A stretch of 64,000 bases of DNA from Synaphobranchus kaupii (GCA_029718625.1 CM056380.1:45731049-45795048), one strand, 5' to 3'. Shown: positions 11,240-23,091, counted from the stretch's first letter. Notes: generated from the letters alone by a model not told the origin. A program made the numbers and translations.

Positions 11240-11672
11240 CAGCATGTATACTAGGGCAGCATACAGCATGTATAGGGCAGTGTACAGCATGTATACTAGG
11301 GCAGCATACTACAGCATGTATACTAGGGCAGCATACAGCATGTATAGTAGGGCAGTGTACAGCATGTATACTAGGGCAGCGTTGAGCATGTATACTAGGG
11401 CAGCGTACTACAGCACTAGGGCAGTGTACAGCATGTATACTAGGGCAGCATACAGCATGTATAGTAGGGCAGTGTACAGCATGTATACTAGGGCAGCATA
11501 CAGCATGTATAGTAGGGCAGCGTACAGCATGTATACTAGTGCAGCCTACAGCATGTATACTAGGGCAGTGTACAGCATGTATACTAGGGCAGCGTACAGC
11601 ATGTATACTAGAGCAGCGTACTACAGCATGTATACTAGGGCAGCGTACTACAGCATGTATACTAGGGCAGCA
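11235..11672. repeat. 24-bp minisatellite, about 18 copies
   Basis: The unit is TACAGCATGTATACTAGGGC plus AGCG/AGTG/AGCA. Some units carry an extra TAC (27 bp) and some are shortened. The unit contains the self-complementary TGTATACT-like core. The array starts within the right terminus of the MITE at 11015-11239. Confidence 0.95.
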
Positions 11673-12279
11673 TGTGTATTTGTATAGCATGTTATTTATC
11701 CATGAATTTTCACCTGAATAATTCTGCTGAAAGGGGAGGTCTGTTTCTGTGTCTCTCATGTATGGTACACAACGCTTACTTTGGCCTGGATTCAATGAAC
11801 CTTGGTAACTTTTACCTACAAATAAATGTTTTGTTTGCTTTATTTGTTCACAAACACAGTTTGGCAATTTAAATTTTGAACTTACCAAACTGTGTTTGTG
11901 TAAAAAAACCTACTCGCTTGCGTTTGCTCAAATGTTGATCGAATGCAGGCCTGTATATCAGCAGGCAGGATAGAGTAACAGGGTGGAGAGACAGCCGGGC
12001 AGTGACACAGAGTGACTCCTTCAGAGAGAAAGCCCTCATCCACAAACAGTGGGGAAAAAAGCAGGTGTTTATTTAAATACATGCACAAACACATACAGGA
12101 ACAGGGGCTGAAAATAAGATTAATTATGTCAAAAAGGAATTCAGTCACTGAACAACATGAATAGCACTTACCCTTCCTGCTCGTACACGCGAGCGCACAC
12201 ACACACACACACACACATACACACACGCTCCTCCGCCTCCCTCCTCCTCCTCCTCATGTATTTACACTATGATGATAAA
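11673..12279. other. Intron sequence with one AC tract
   Basis: Mostly AT-leaning intron. A short inverted repeat around CAAACACAGTTTGGCAA / TTACCAAACTGTGTTTG sits near 11851-11900. An (AC)n lies at 12196-12230. No gene recognised. Confidence 0.5.
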
Positions 12280-12560
12280 TTGAAAAAGTAAACGTATAAT
12301 TAGCCAGCATTTCTTTGATTGTTTTCTTTAGAGATTATGCTTCTTGTCAGAACGCGCGGTTTGAGAGGGTGAAGGTCACGCGTGATTGGATGAGGGGGGA
12401 TTCCTTTCCCTCAACTCGCTGAATAATAGATTCCGGCCCCCTGCCAGGAGAAGTGATTGTGTTTCCACAAGACATAATTTTTGTTTACTGAGTGTTAATA
12501 ATAGCTAATTAATAATCAGATTTGGCTGTCTGGAATATTGGCCCCTTTTAAGGATAAGAA
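12280..12560. promoter_or_regulatory. Candidate conserved noncoding element
   Basis: A low-repeat block with a forkhead-like TGTTTAC at 12482-12488, GTTAATAATAGCTAATTAAT near 12493-12512 and AATCAGATT after it, plus GATTGTTTTC near 12317. Composition and motif clustering resemble fish developmental enhancers. Nothing coding is present. Functional status is inferred. Confidence 0.3.
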
Positions 12561-13459
12561 GTCAAGTGTTTAACTGAGGGAGGATGCGTTCCGGGGTTTG
12601 GTCCCGGGGGGGGCGGCGTGGGGGTGGGTGTTGGGGGGGCGAAAGAAGGGGTGTCAGCAAGGCCACACGCCTCCACCTCTCCTGTCACGTCCCTGCACTG
12701 AAAGTCACACTGTCCAGTTTACATGACATCACATCCCAAGCACAGTGCTTACATCCAGTACCCCTGAACGTCTTTCCAAAAGTGGGGGGGGGGGGGGCTT
12801 TTCTGCACCCCCTCCCTATACGTACACAGTAAAATACTAAGGGCCTGATTTACAGCCAATGATTGGTGCAAAGCAAATACCATGACCAATCATTGATAAA
12901 AGGTTTTGCACACACTTAGTAAATCAAGCCCTTAGTGTTAATTTAGCTCTAATGGAGTTTATATGAAGTACAAGAGAGATGACATGCACTCTTTCAGAAT
13001 TTAGCCGTTTCTCCACTGTTCCATACAGTGCGTGCCGTTGGCGGTAATTTGAAGGTAGCTCGTGTGTTACGCCAACGCACAATTGTTCCCCGTCGCAGCG
13101 ACAGGCAGACCTGTTGCTTTTAGGACGTCGCAAGATACCGTGGCGGGGGGGAGTGAGACTGGCGTCACCTGTGGGGGAGGAGACGGTGCACCCCGTTTTA
13201 CTCCTCTCAAATTGCCCAGGCTCCCTGCTCCTCCATCCCAGCCGATCCGAAAGCTTTCAGAGTGAAGGAGTGCAGGAATGAAGGGATTTAGAGGAGAGGA
13301 GATGAAGCAACCCTTCCGCCGCACACACACACACGACAGAGACAGAGAAGAAGAGAAAGCAGGGGAGAAGATAAGACTGTATCTAACTGTCTCTCTTTCT
13401 GACCCCCCCCCCCCCCCCCACTTCCCTTCCCACAATCCCCCGCCCCCACCCCCCTACAG
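12561..13459. other. Intron before camkmt exon 4
   Basis: Holds G-rich runs near 12605-12640 and 12784-12797 and a long C-rich tract at 13404-13452 just before the exon. GATTTACAGCCAATGATTGG near 12847 and its partly inverted partner CCAATCATTGAT near 12885 could form a stem. No gene recognised. Confidence 0.5.
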
Positions 13460-13534
13460 CGTTGTGAGATGGGACGACGAAGCGGATGTCACGGCCCTGG
13501 AAGGACACTTCGATATTGTGATGTGCGCCGACTG
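13460..13534 (+). CDS. camkmt: camkmt exon 4 of 7 in window
   Basis: This is a 75-nt exon with acceptor cccctacag and donor GACTG|gtaggt. It reads [27 protein letters not shown] with the following acidic residues, and FDIVMCAD, are the strands around motif IV that line the SAM and substrate pocket. The last two bases, TG, pair with C of the next exon to make Cys, giving MCADC. The acceptor is preceded by a long C-rich tract (about 13406-13452). Confidence 0.95.
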
Positions 13535-14599
13535 GTAGGTGCGCGCGTCGTCAGGGGCGACCAGCACTCCGTCGCGACAAACGGGGACGAACAAAGCCGC
13601 CTCGCCACCGGCGCATTAATATTCTCGCGTCCGTCGCGGTCGTCAGACGGCCTTCGTCAGAGAGAAACTTGTAGCGCATTATTTCCCCTAGGCTGGCTGC
13701 GAGAGGCATTTCCATTTTTCTGAAATTGCCTCTTTTTCATGCTTCACGTCCCAGCAAATGGATGACTTAGGCAAATTGCAAATAATTATGGCTCAGTGCG
13801 GAGAGAGGGAGAGAACTGGGGAGAAAACTAGTGTAGCAACACAAACATCTCAATTAGCCGGCTTCTTAACATAGATCTCACTACTGATCAAGGAGCCTAG
13901 GCACTTTTTTCTTTTTCCTTTTTCTTCTCTCTATCTCTCTATCTCTCTCTCAGGTGCATTTCTGTTAATGTGGATGGGATTGTTTTCCCTTCTTCTTCCC
14001 ATTTGACTCTGCTGGCCCTGGATCTCTCTTCCGTAGTGGACGACAGCGCTACCCCGCGCTTCTTATCTCGTCCCCGTGAAGGAGAGCACGGTTCTGCTAT
14101 CGCGTAATGAGCCTCTCATTTTCACCTGTGTTAGGGGTACTCCACATTACTCCCTGTTACATTAGCTTTCTCTTCATTCAAGGCACAACTTGTGCATTGA
14201 TTCACATTCACATTCTCGCACACACTTATGGCGTAGATATTCTACTGAGGCAGTGAGCCTACACCTGGGACTCGAACACACATCCTCCGTCAGGGGGCTG
14301 AGGCCTGGGACTGGGATTTGATCCTTGGTCTCATAACTGAATTTGAAACGTAAAGGATATTCAGGCGCATTGTCGCGCCTCTCATTGAAGTCTCGAGGCA
14401 TGTAGAGCCAGTCCAGTCCGGCCCCCCCGCCCAAAATACAAATGAGGAACGTGGACCAGGTTTGACACGCCAGGTGGGTAGTGTAGTTTATTGGCTTTGT
14501 GAGCGAGAAGAAGGAGTTTCAGTAAAAGCTTCAGTAAAACAGCTCTCTAGGAGAGCGAATGGGGTTGGCGGGCAGAAGGGCGGGGGGGTGAGTGTCTAA
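13535..14599. other. Intron sequence, nothing firm
   Basis: The first 200 bases are CpG-rich (CGCGCGTCGTC, CGTCGCGGTCG). After that it is ordinary intron with a short CT tract near 13925-13955. No gene recognised. Confidence 0.5.
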
Positions 14600-14955
14600 T
14601 GAGGGCTGGTTTTTGGCGTGTGTGCGAGGCGTGAAGAGATGACTCACGCAGCCGGCCCTCTTCCCCTGCCGTTTCCCCGGGTTGCGCTCGGCGCCGCGGG
14701 CCCCGGGAGCGGCTCGGCGCGGAGCGTTGGCGGCGGCAGGCGCCGTAATTGCCGTCAGGAGAGCGATCGCTCTGCGATTAGCGAGCCGCGAGGCTGACGA
14801 TCACCTGCGAAAAGGTCAACAGCCACACTTCTGCTCGTATTAATTATAGTCTTTCAGACAATCGCGGCGGTTTTTAGCGCCGGGCTGGCAGAAGCCCCGC
14901 CGAAGCCCCGCGGAGCCCCGTCGCTTCGCTGCGACCGAGTTCACACCGCGCGTCA
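14600..14955. promoter_or_regulatory. Intronic GC-rich, CpG-dense island
   Basis: Very rich in CG dinucleotides (GCTCGGCGCCGCGGGCCC, GGCTCGGCGCGGAGCG), unlike the surrounding intron. It contains the perfect 14-bp palindrome AGAGCGATCGCTCT at 14760-14773, then GATTAGCGAGCC and an AT-rich ATTAATTATAG. It could be an alternative promoter or an unmethylated regulatory element. No associated open frame is recognised. Confidence 0.4.
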
Positions 14956-15226
14956 CAGAAAGAGAGAGAGAGAAAGTGAGGAAGATGGATAATCCTCTTC
15001 CTCTTTTCGGAGAGAGGGAAAGACGACACCGTGCAATACGGAGAGAGGAGGTCATGTATTTGGGTACGAGACAAATATCTTAACACAATGCAAACAATAA
15101 AAAATAAATAAAATAATTATTTTTTTTAAAACGCTTTCGCTTTTCTTTCAGTCTCAAATTGAGCCCGAGGGACAGAAACAGAGCGAAATATAAGCATTTG
15201 GTGTTAAAAACCGCAGTTTACAACTC

Positions 15227-15667
15227 TGATTGGCTGTCTGATTGACGCTCAAACTTGGCGAAGCGCTGGCTGTCTGATTGACGCTCAAACTTGGCGAAGC
15301 GTTGGCTGTCTGATTGACGCTCAAACTTGGCGAAGCGTTGGCTGTCTGATTGACGCTCAAACTTGGCGAAGCGTTGGCTGTCTGATTGACGCTCAAACTT
15401 GGCGAAGCGTTGGCTGTCTGATTGACGCTCAAACTTGGCGAAGCGTTGGCTGTCTGATTGACGCTCAAACTTGGCGAAGCGTTGGCTGTCTGATTGACGC
15501 TCAAACTTGGCGAAGCGTTGGCTGTCTGACTGACGCTCAAACTTGGCGAAGCGTTGGCTGTCTGATTGACGCTCAAACTTGGCGAAGCGTTGGCTGTCTG
15601 ACTGTCGCTCAAACTTGGCGAAGCGTTGGCTGTCTGATTGACGCTCAAACTTGGCGAAGCGTTGGCT
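15227..15667. repeat. 36-bp minisatellite, about 12 copies
   Basis: The unit is GGCTGTCTGATTGACGCTCA plus AACTTGGCGAAGCGTT, nearly identical in all copies (variants GACTGACGC, GACTGTCGC, AGCGCTGG). Because 36 is divisible by three, the reverse strand stays open as a 12-residue repeat (ASPSLSVNQTAN). That reading frame is a by-product of the unit length. Confidence 0.97.
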
Positions 15668-18600
15668 GAGGAGCAGGGAACGGAAGCACTCGATGACAAA
15701 TGAAACTGGCTCTTTATCTCGTGCGAAGACAGACGCAGCCGCCCAGCGATGATGGTACCGTATGGAATGGGCCGGGCTTCAGCAGATGAACGTGCGTTTG
15801 ATAATGTGCGGAGTTCGCCGCGCACCTCAGGCTTTAAGAGTAATTAGGGACCGGTGTGAGGGGTCCCTGTGGGGTCATTTCAAGTTGAAAGGTGTGTGCT
15901 TAATGACCATATGGTCAGTCTGCCACTCGTTCAGAGAGCGGCGTGGCTGCAGGGCACTCGGCTGTACGGGAGGGGGAGGGGCTGAGAGACGTTACCCCCT
16001 CCGGATCCACCCCCTGGCCCATGTCACACAGAGGACAGACGGCAGGCACTGCGGTGCGTGAGAGATGCGGGCAGAAAGAGTTTATTTTCTGTGTTAGATA
16101 CACATATGCACACACAAGCATCCACACGCCAATAAGTGTGTTAAGGTTTTAGAGTAAGTATTTCCAGTTCTCCCTGTTGCTGAGGGTAAATTGGTGGCTA
16201 TGCTAGCATAGTAATTATTAATAGTGCATTTATTTGATTTGATTACTGTACAATATTTTATAATACTGTGCAAAGAGAGAATTTTAAATTTTTTCAGACA
16301 ACACGTACACTCACACACAATAACAGGATCTGTACACTGATTACTGTCCTACCATGGTAAACACCTTGCCCCATTCTTGCTATCTTGCCTGCAAGGGATT
16401 GTGGGTAAACTGCAGATGCCACACACAGCAGAGTGTAGTCTCTGTGCTCTTTCCCTCAGTTGAGGAGCTCACCAAATCCTGTCCCATTGTCCTGGCTTAG
16501 TCCCACTGCCGGGGTGGAATTCCAGCACTGGGGAGGCCGTCCGCTTGGCCAGGACAGTATCTGGCAGGCCTGTTCCTTCTAAGCTGCCTGTGTGTGGGAA
16601 TGAAGATAAAGCCCTTTGTCTGTGGAGGACAGAACCGGCATGTAGGCTTGTGCACACGTGTGCTTGTGTGTGTGTGTGTGTGTGTGTTTGTGCGTGTGTG
16701 TGTTACTCTGGAAGCTGTGACAAGGTATCTCTGTCTCACACACACGCTCGCGAGGGCACACACACAACATGCTCGGTCCGAGGCCGACGTTGAGCCTCAA
16801 ACATACACACTTCTCCTTTTCTTTACTCACTTCTGAGCGTTGACCCCGCTGCGTCCTTCACAGTTTGGGTGACGGACAGGTGGAGGGGCTTATTTTTAGA
16901 AATCCTTTTCATTTCACAAAAAGCATTACATCAGCAGCAGAGACAAAAGAATTAGGAGCATTCAATAACCGAAAAACGCATCCAAGTGGGAGACGCCTAC
17001 CAACGGGGGAAAAAAAAACCAAACAAAGCAAAGCACGGCCCAATAAAAATGAAGGTATTACTCGCTAATCGTCAATAACGTCAATCATCTGATTAGAATA
17101 AGCAGCTAAGCAACACCATATGATTTCAGCAAGTAATTTAGTAAATGCCTCCCTCGCCCCGGCGTTCCAATGGATACTTCAGGTTTCATTGCACAGATGA
17201 AGTTAATGCGGCCGGGATTAGGCCAGATTAAGTGTGGAAGTCGGGTCACGATGGGCTGGCGTCAGATTGGGCGCACCCTGGTCCTGGAAGGCTTAGATGA
17301 CCACCGCATATGGACCACCTCCAGATTACGGGGGGTGGGGGGTGGGCAAAGGAAGGTTCTGCCAAGAAAATTACAGTCAAATTCGTTTCTCAGACCAAGC
17401 CAGGAACACCTTGGATTGCCCACCCTTCCTCTCCCCCCCCCCTCTCTCTCTCCTTGCTTTTGTTTTGATGACCGTGTCATCCTATTTTGTGCTTGAAGGA
17501 TAACCAAGGGGAGACTGCATGAGAAGGTTTTGGTTAATATACTTTCGTAATGTACTACCCAGGCTATTTATAAAGGCTTAAGTGGCCTGTTTTTTAGTTT
17601 AGTTTTTTTCTTGGAAAGACAAGGTGCTTCCGAGGGCTCTGCTCTCCCGTGTGGAGTGAGAGAGTGTCGGTCTGAGCCCACACTCTGAAGACTGCTGGCT
17701 TAATGGAACACAGACTTCCTGCTTCTCAGAAAAGAGAGAAGGGGGGGTTCTGGGAGATGGGTACCGGGGGCAGAAGGAAGGGTAAATGCAGAGTATCAGA
17801 TGACGGGCACTTTCGTGGTGCGGAACGGGCGAGGGCGGTTTGGGGCGGGTAGCGCTGCGATCACCAAGGGAGGGGACGGATGTACTGGTCCTACCTCCAC
17901 CCCCAATACACCCAACCCTCATTGTTCAAACTTGACCTATCCCTCCCAAAACATGAGTGCAGGGGGGTTCAGCAGATAATGAAACTGATTGAAGGTCAGG
18001 GGTCATGATCCCTACATGCATAAAGGAGGTCATTCCTAAATTTATCTGTAAATTCACCCTCGGCCTCATGCAAGGAATGGGTGAAAGTGCTGAGATTATG
18101 GCCTTTGTTTATATACTGCAGAAATCTTTCAAATCGGCTGTCAAATCCTCCTCATTTACATTAGCCCCACAGCCTTTCAGCGTAGTGGGAGGTGCCTCTC
18201 TGACAATGGAGCCATAGTTATAGTGTAACCAGTCTTACTTCTGTTAGAAAGGCAGTCACAGGGCTGTCTGTTTTGAGGAACAAGTAATCGCAGTAGCCTT
18301 CAAATAAAAAGCTGTGTGCGTTTGGCATGAGTTAAGGGTGAATCAGGTGTGTTCCTGACAGTGTCACACACACACACACACACACACACGGGCAGTGCTT
18401 TTTCCACAGCGATCCCGCACAGTTGTGTCTGCCCCAGATCCGGACTGGCAATGCTGAGGTCAGAGGTCGGGAGACGGTATTCCAAGCACACACTGTACAG
18501 TTCACTTCAGTTGCTGTGCCCTAGTCTTTTTTTGTCGCCTTCTTTCCGTCCGCCCTTTATCTTCAAGGTAAATACATGAAGAATACATGTTCCTGGGTGA

Positions 18601-18690
18601 GATCAGCAGCTGTGCCATGGGGGCCACGGGGCTACGTGCACGCCACCCCTACTTCCTGCATTCGCACATGGAAGGCGGGCGGCTAACGTG
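15668..18690. other. Intron sequence with scattered dinucleotide tracts
   Basis: Holds (GT)n near 16665-16702, a C/CT tract near 17435-17455 and (AC)n at 18365-18390. The rest looks single-copy. No coding sequence is recognised although several open frames of 60-110 codons exist by chance. Confidence 0.5.
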
Positions 18691-18985
18691 ACTTTCTCTG
18701 GGATCACAGGCCTTTCAGAGCCTGAGAGAGATTTGGATTACGTGGAACTGGGTCTGGGGAGGCTTGTATATTGTTGCATTTAATAAAATTACTTGTGAAC
18801 TCAATTTATTATAATATTGGAATATAAAATCGCGCTGCTTGCGCTCCCCCATTTTAATTTGAGTGACACCAGCGGGGGAGCCCCGTTGAGGAGGGGGGTA
18901 ATGGGCCCTTTGTGCGGCTTTATCTGATCGCTAATGCAAAGTGTGTTTTTAGAGTGATCATGGGGTGCAATGAGGCATGAGGTGA
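18691..18985. promoter_or_regulatory. Candidate conserved noncoding element
   Basis: AT-rich low-repeat block with TTTAATAAAATTACTTG, CAATTTATTATAATATTGG, a GC-rich centre, then TTATCTGATCGCTAATGCAAA. There is no coding potential. Proposed only from motif density and lack of repeats. Confidence 0.22.
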
Positions 18986-19077
18986 AGCCTGAAGCCGTCG
19001 CGCTGCTGTTTTCCCTCCTCATTTCCGCCGCCACGGCAACGCTCCTGTCAGGAGTCTCCTGATTGTTCCACCCCCCC

Positions 19078-19174
19078 CCACACACACACACACACACACA
19101 CACATCACCACCAGCGTCTATGGATGCTCATGCACGCACACAGCAATGCTTCTACTTGCCTGCTTACATGTTGT

Positions 19175-19207
<33 letters not shown>

Positions 19208-19420
19208 TGATCACACACGGGCAGAACAGTTCCATGTATATTTTCCATGTAAGGACAAGCACAGAGACGCGCATGGTGTGCGTGCAGACTCGCTCATTGT
19301 CCCTCACACACACACACAGCTTCGCTCACAGTCACACACATGTCCATATCGCTCACACATAACCGCACTTTGCCTGTGAAACTGTGACCGTCTGAGTCAC
19401 ACACACACCATCGCTGTCAA
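19078..19420. repeat. AC-rich microsatellite cluster
   Basis: (AC)n at 19079-19104 and 19179-19205 with interrupted CACACA words to about 19410. Confidence 0.9.
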
Positions 19421-20220
19421 AGAGCATTCGAGTTTCCAGCACTTTCCTTCATCTGGGACTTTCCAGGTCTCACAGCGGAAAGCAGGATTCATGGCTAATG
19501 GGGAATTTTCACAGTAAGAGGAGGAACGTGCAATTAAACTGGGATACGCTCTCCGGATGACGGGTCAATTGGACACGGTCTCACCCCGCCCTGTGCTGAA
19601 ATAATGTCTGTCTGATAAACACTTATGAATAATATATAGGCGTAACTTGGTAACAGGCAGAATTCCTCAGACGTCCTTTAAGGTCATTTACGTCCCAATA
19701 AGGCTTCTGACCGAACCGAGCGTTCAGAGTGAATCCCACAAAACAACTAACATTTTCTGCCTTGAAGTAGACATCTCAAGCGTACGTGCATTACCCATAC
19801 ATACATTCAGCAAAGAAGAAAGGGACTCATGATCTTTAAGTGCTCAGTATGAATCTTTCATACGCGATGTCGACTCACTCGTGCATTAACATGTGCCGGA
19901 AGCCATATTGGTTACACCGACTATGCGTTGTTTCATACGGAACCGCTCAAGTAAAAACGAGGATAGACGGGGGCCGTTCGGTCTTTTCGCTATGCGTGTT
20001 CAGTCAAGTTAAAGTGGTGTGATTTGGCGATCATGCCCATACGGCTCTCTCTTACTTCACCCCCACCCCCTCCACCCCCAAGTTGTTGCGCCTGTGTACA
20101 TTGTGTTAAATTCTGTGTCTCCAGACGCTAGTTCTAAAAGGAGCGTTTGTTATGGACGCATCGTGAGTGACAGCGCATGACGTGGGCGGGGCTGGGGGTG
20201 GGGTGAGGGTGAAGGTGGCG

Positions 20221-20240
20221 GGGGGGGGGGGGGGGGGGGT
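20221..20240. repeat. Poly(G) run of about 20
   Basis: An uninterrupted G tract 180 bp upstream of camkmt exon 5. Confidence 0.9.
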
Positions 20241-20422
20241 AAATCATCTTACTCATGCAAATTGTTTTTCATCGTTTTGTGGTTTTATTTGTAAACAAAG
20301 GAAAATAAATAGCCTGCTGGTTTATCTGGAGCCGCTATCTCTGGAATGCATTCTAATCTCTGCTCTCTCTGTCTCTCTCTCCCTTTCTCTCCCTCTCTCC
20401 TTCCCTCCCTCCCTCATGCTAG

Positions 20423-20486
20423 CCTGTTCCTGGACCGTTACAGGGCTGGCCTGGTTGATGCAATAAAGAGATTACTGCGGCCCAAC
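20423..20486 (+). CDS. camkmt: camkmt exon 5 of 7 in window
   Basis: This is a 64-nt exon with acceptor cctcatgctag and donor CCCAAC|gtaagt. It reads (C)LFLDRYRAGLVDAIKRLLRPN. This is the helix after motif IV, where the family has a CLFLDQYR-type sequence and the start of the RLL.P turn. It ends in phase 0, so the next exon begins on a whole codon. The intron upstream is 6.9 kb and the one downstream 2.4 kb. Confidence 0.95.
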
Positions 20487-20499
20487 GTAAGTGTGTTTC

Positions 20500-20745
20500 A
20501 GTTCTCGCTAAAGCGCCCAACAGTAATTAGTCTGCACACAATGATTGAGACACTAATGGAATGGCAGGATTAATATCATGTAATACTTTAATACTTATTA
20601 TGTGCAACTTGAATTGAGTCTTCTAATCTCTCCGATGCTTTTGGTAATCATAAAGCAGGGAACTTCTTATATTTGGCCCTGTGATAAGACCCATGCCGCG
20701 AATGGCAAAGTAAATGAAAACGCTTCAAAGATAGCATGAGATTAC
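20500..20745. promoter_or_regulatory. Candidate conserved noncoding element after exon 5
   Basis: Begins 14 bp after the camkmt donor. It holds CAGTAATTAGTC, ACAATGATTGAG, CACTAATGG, an Otx-type GGATTAATATC and TTATTATG in about 150 bases, without simple repeats. Such exon-adjacent AT-motif blocks are typical of regulatory elements embedded in a bystander gene. This is inference only. Confidence 0.32.
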
Positions 20746-20989
20746 TATGTATCTCCAGGGTTTTCAAGTATTCGCTTTTGATAAAAAAAATATCTTTATA
20801 TTAAAAAAAGGATGGGTGGGAGGGGAGCAAACACTGGGGTGGGATATGCGGGGTCCTGTCATTTGTAATCTATTCAGGGGGTTACCGTCTCGATCCCGAA
20901 ATTTCACTTTCAACTCCCCCAGTAGCCTCTGTCCCATACTTCCCCTCTAGTGAACAGAAATAACCCCTATTAAATCTGATATATCTCAA

Positions 20990-21125
20990 CCTATATATGA
21001 GCACACACACACACACACACACACACACAGGCACACATGCACACGCACGCACCCGAAAAAACACGCACACGCAAACACACACACACGAGCGCGCACACAC
21101 ATGCGCACGCACACACACGCATTCT
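20990..21125. repeat. AC-rich microsatellite
   Basis: (AC)n at 21002-21029, then ACGCAC/GCGCAC-interrupted sequence. Confidence 0.9.
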
Positions 21126-21499
21126 ATATATCCCCTCTGCATCTAGCCTTGTGTCTTCCCCATGATATTGACATTGTGTATCTTGCTCAATTCAGAAGTT
21201 GTTTTATAAGGACATGATCAGCGTTAAGATGTGCTATCAGTAACATGACTTTCTTTTTTAAATTGTGAGAGCTCGCAGGTACCCGTGTTTTTACTCTAAC
21301 GTGCAAGGTGTAAGGTTCTGGTCAGAGCCACAGGCAAATAAATTGGCAGAATTCTGCCATTCAGTTTTAAAATCGATGCAATTTCAAAGGAGATTTTTGA
21401 ACTATTACTTCATTAAGGGCTAATATCACCAATTAAATATTTGTAGAACTAGCTGAAAGGACTATGGGCAGTTAATAAATCATTGTTGCAGCAAACAGA

Positions 21500-22115
21500 C
21501 CGTTACTAATGCAAGTCTGTTATTATTAATAACATCGGTATGTGTGTTTGTTCTGGGAAGGTGTCTCTGAATGAGCTGTCACTCCAGAGAAAGGGGCGGA
21601 GCTTCCTTTTCCAGCTGCCGTAGGAGAAGCGTTACACACAGATCACACGTCTGGCGCTAACACATCTTTCTAACCCGCGTAACAGGATTAAGGAAAACAA
21701 TTAATTCATCATCTAAGAGCTGCAGTGCACTGTAACGTCAACAGAGGTGAAAATATAAGTCAGCTGATGTGTCGGTTTGATTTTCTTCTTTTTGCTTTTA
21801 AACAACACGACAATTAATTAATGCAGCTGCATTATTACAAATGAGACCATATGGACGTGGTTTCTTTGTGCTTTTGTTTATTTCACATCCTCCATTTAAT
21901 TAAAACAATAATATGATCAAAATATCAAATGATAATATTTAAAGCCGAAGGATTTCAAAGAAACTTTGAACCTCTGCCTAATCCTTTTAGTGCACAACTG
22001 GCTCCGCTGGTTGTCCAATAAAGTGCGGGTGCGTTTCCAGGCATTGATTGGATTAGGCCGTCTTTAATCTTTTTGTTTATTATCTAATATAATACCTGCG
22101 AGACATGGAGTCAAA
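21500..22115. promoter_or_regulatory. Candidate conserved noncoding block
   Basis: Repeat-free intron with AACAGGATTAAGG, AACAATTAATTCATC, GACAATTAATTAATGCAG and several further TTAAT words. It is the longest such block in the camkmt introns. Boundaries are arbitrary. Confidence 0.28.
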
Positions 22116-22354
22116 TGAGAATATGCAGCTGACCACTCTCTGGACCCTGATGTTAGACCACGGCCTGGCTGCCGGACTGCGGCTAACCAGGCCAGCAATA
22201 CGGAACTCCCATACCCGCCACGCCTACAGAGGGTTCTCGTTTACGCGTGTCGGCGTGTATCAAAGCTCTTAAGAAGGTTCTGTGACAAAAAACAAGCTTG
22301 TTTTTTTTTCATGGATGTTGGGCTGAGGCTGGTAATCAGCGTGGTTGGCAAGCA

Positions 22355-22520
22355 CAGACACACACGTACATAGACACGCACACACACATGCATATGGGCA
22401 CACACACACACGTACATACATGCATATGGGCGCACACACACACGCACGTACACACATGTACATGCATATAGGCACACACACACACGTACATACACACACA
22501 CATGTGCATACATGCATATG
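22355..22520. repeat. CA-rich tract with CATGCATATGGGC submotif
   Basis: AC-rich, with the word TACATGCATATGGGCACACA recurring about four times at 30-60 bp spacing. Confidence 0.85.
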
Positions 22521-22892
22521 GGCACACCGCCTCCCCCATTCACACCAAGAGACAAGTTTAAATTAAATGCATGTTTTGCGGTTGTTCGGTTTGCAGTTGA
22601 TATTTAGCCGTTGGGTTTGCCAGTTTATTCTTTGAGCTTAACCCCCCCACCACCACTGTTTATGTATTGCAGTGGTAATAGAGGGAATACTTGGTGGGGG
22701 TATTAGCTTTGATTCATTGAAACTTTGTTTACCTGTGAGGATGGAAGAAAATAGATGCAACATTAACTTGAAAAATTGCTGGAAAAGAAAGTTTATTACA
22801 TACTAGAGATTTAAAAAGCTGTGAGGCTAACAAAGCACCCGAGTCTGGCCTTTCAGCCTCCCCCTCCTGACCCCCCTCGCGTTCCTCTCCAG

Positions 22893-23024
22893 GGGACGGG
22901 CCTGGTCTTCGCCCCGCTCCGCGGAGACACTCTGGCCGAGTTCTGTCAGCTGGCGGAGAGGGCCGGCTTCTCCGTCTGCAGATACCAGAATTACGACGAG
23001 CACATTTGGAACCTTCATTTAAAG
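22893..23024 (+). CDS. camkmt: camkmt exon 6 of 7 in window (largest)
   Basis: This exon is 132 nt, exactly 44 codons, with acceptor cgttcctctccag and donor TTAAAG|gtgagc. It begins [17 protein letters not shown] and ends [20 protein letters not shown] starts the late beta strand of the methyltransferase fold, and NYDEHI is a signature stretch of CAMKMT. A run of 27 C lies only 40 bases after the donor. Confidence 0.97.
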
Positions 23025-23064
23025 GTGAGCATGCTGCCTGGGCCTGATAACGGGACGCCCCCCA

Positions 23065-23091
23065 CCCCCCCCCCCCCCCCCCCCCCCCCCC
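23065..23091. repeat. Poly(C) run of 27
   Basis: An uninterrupted C27 starting 41 bases after the exon 6 donor. Confidence 0.9.

Noticed and set aside
15154..15825. 223-codon minus-strand frame with a 12-residue NQTANASPSLSV repeat
   Set aside because: The 36-bp minisatellite keeps the frame open automatically. It lies antisense in an intron, without a convincing start or flanking coding sequence.
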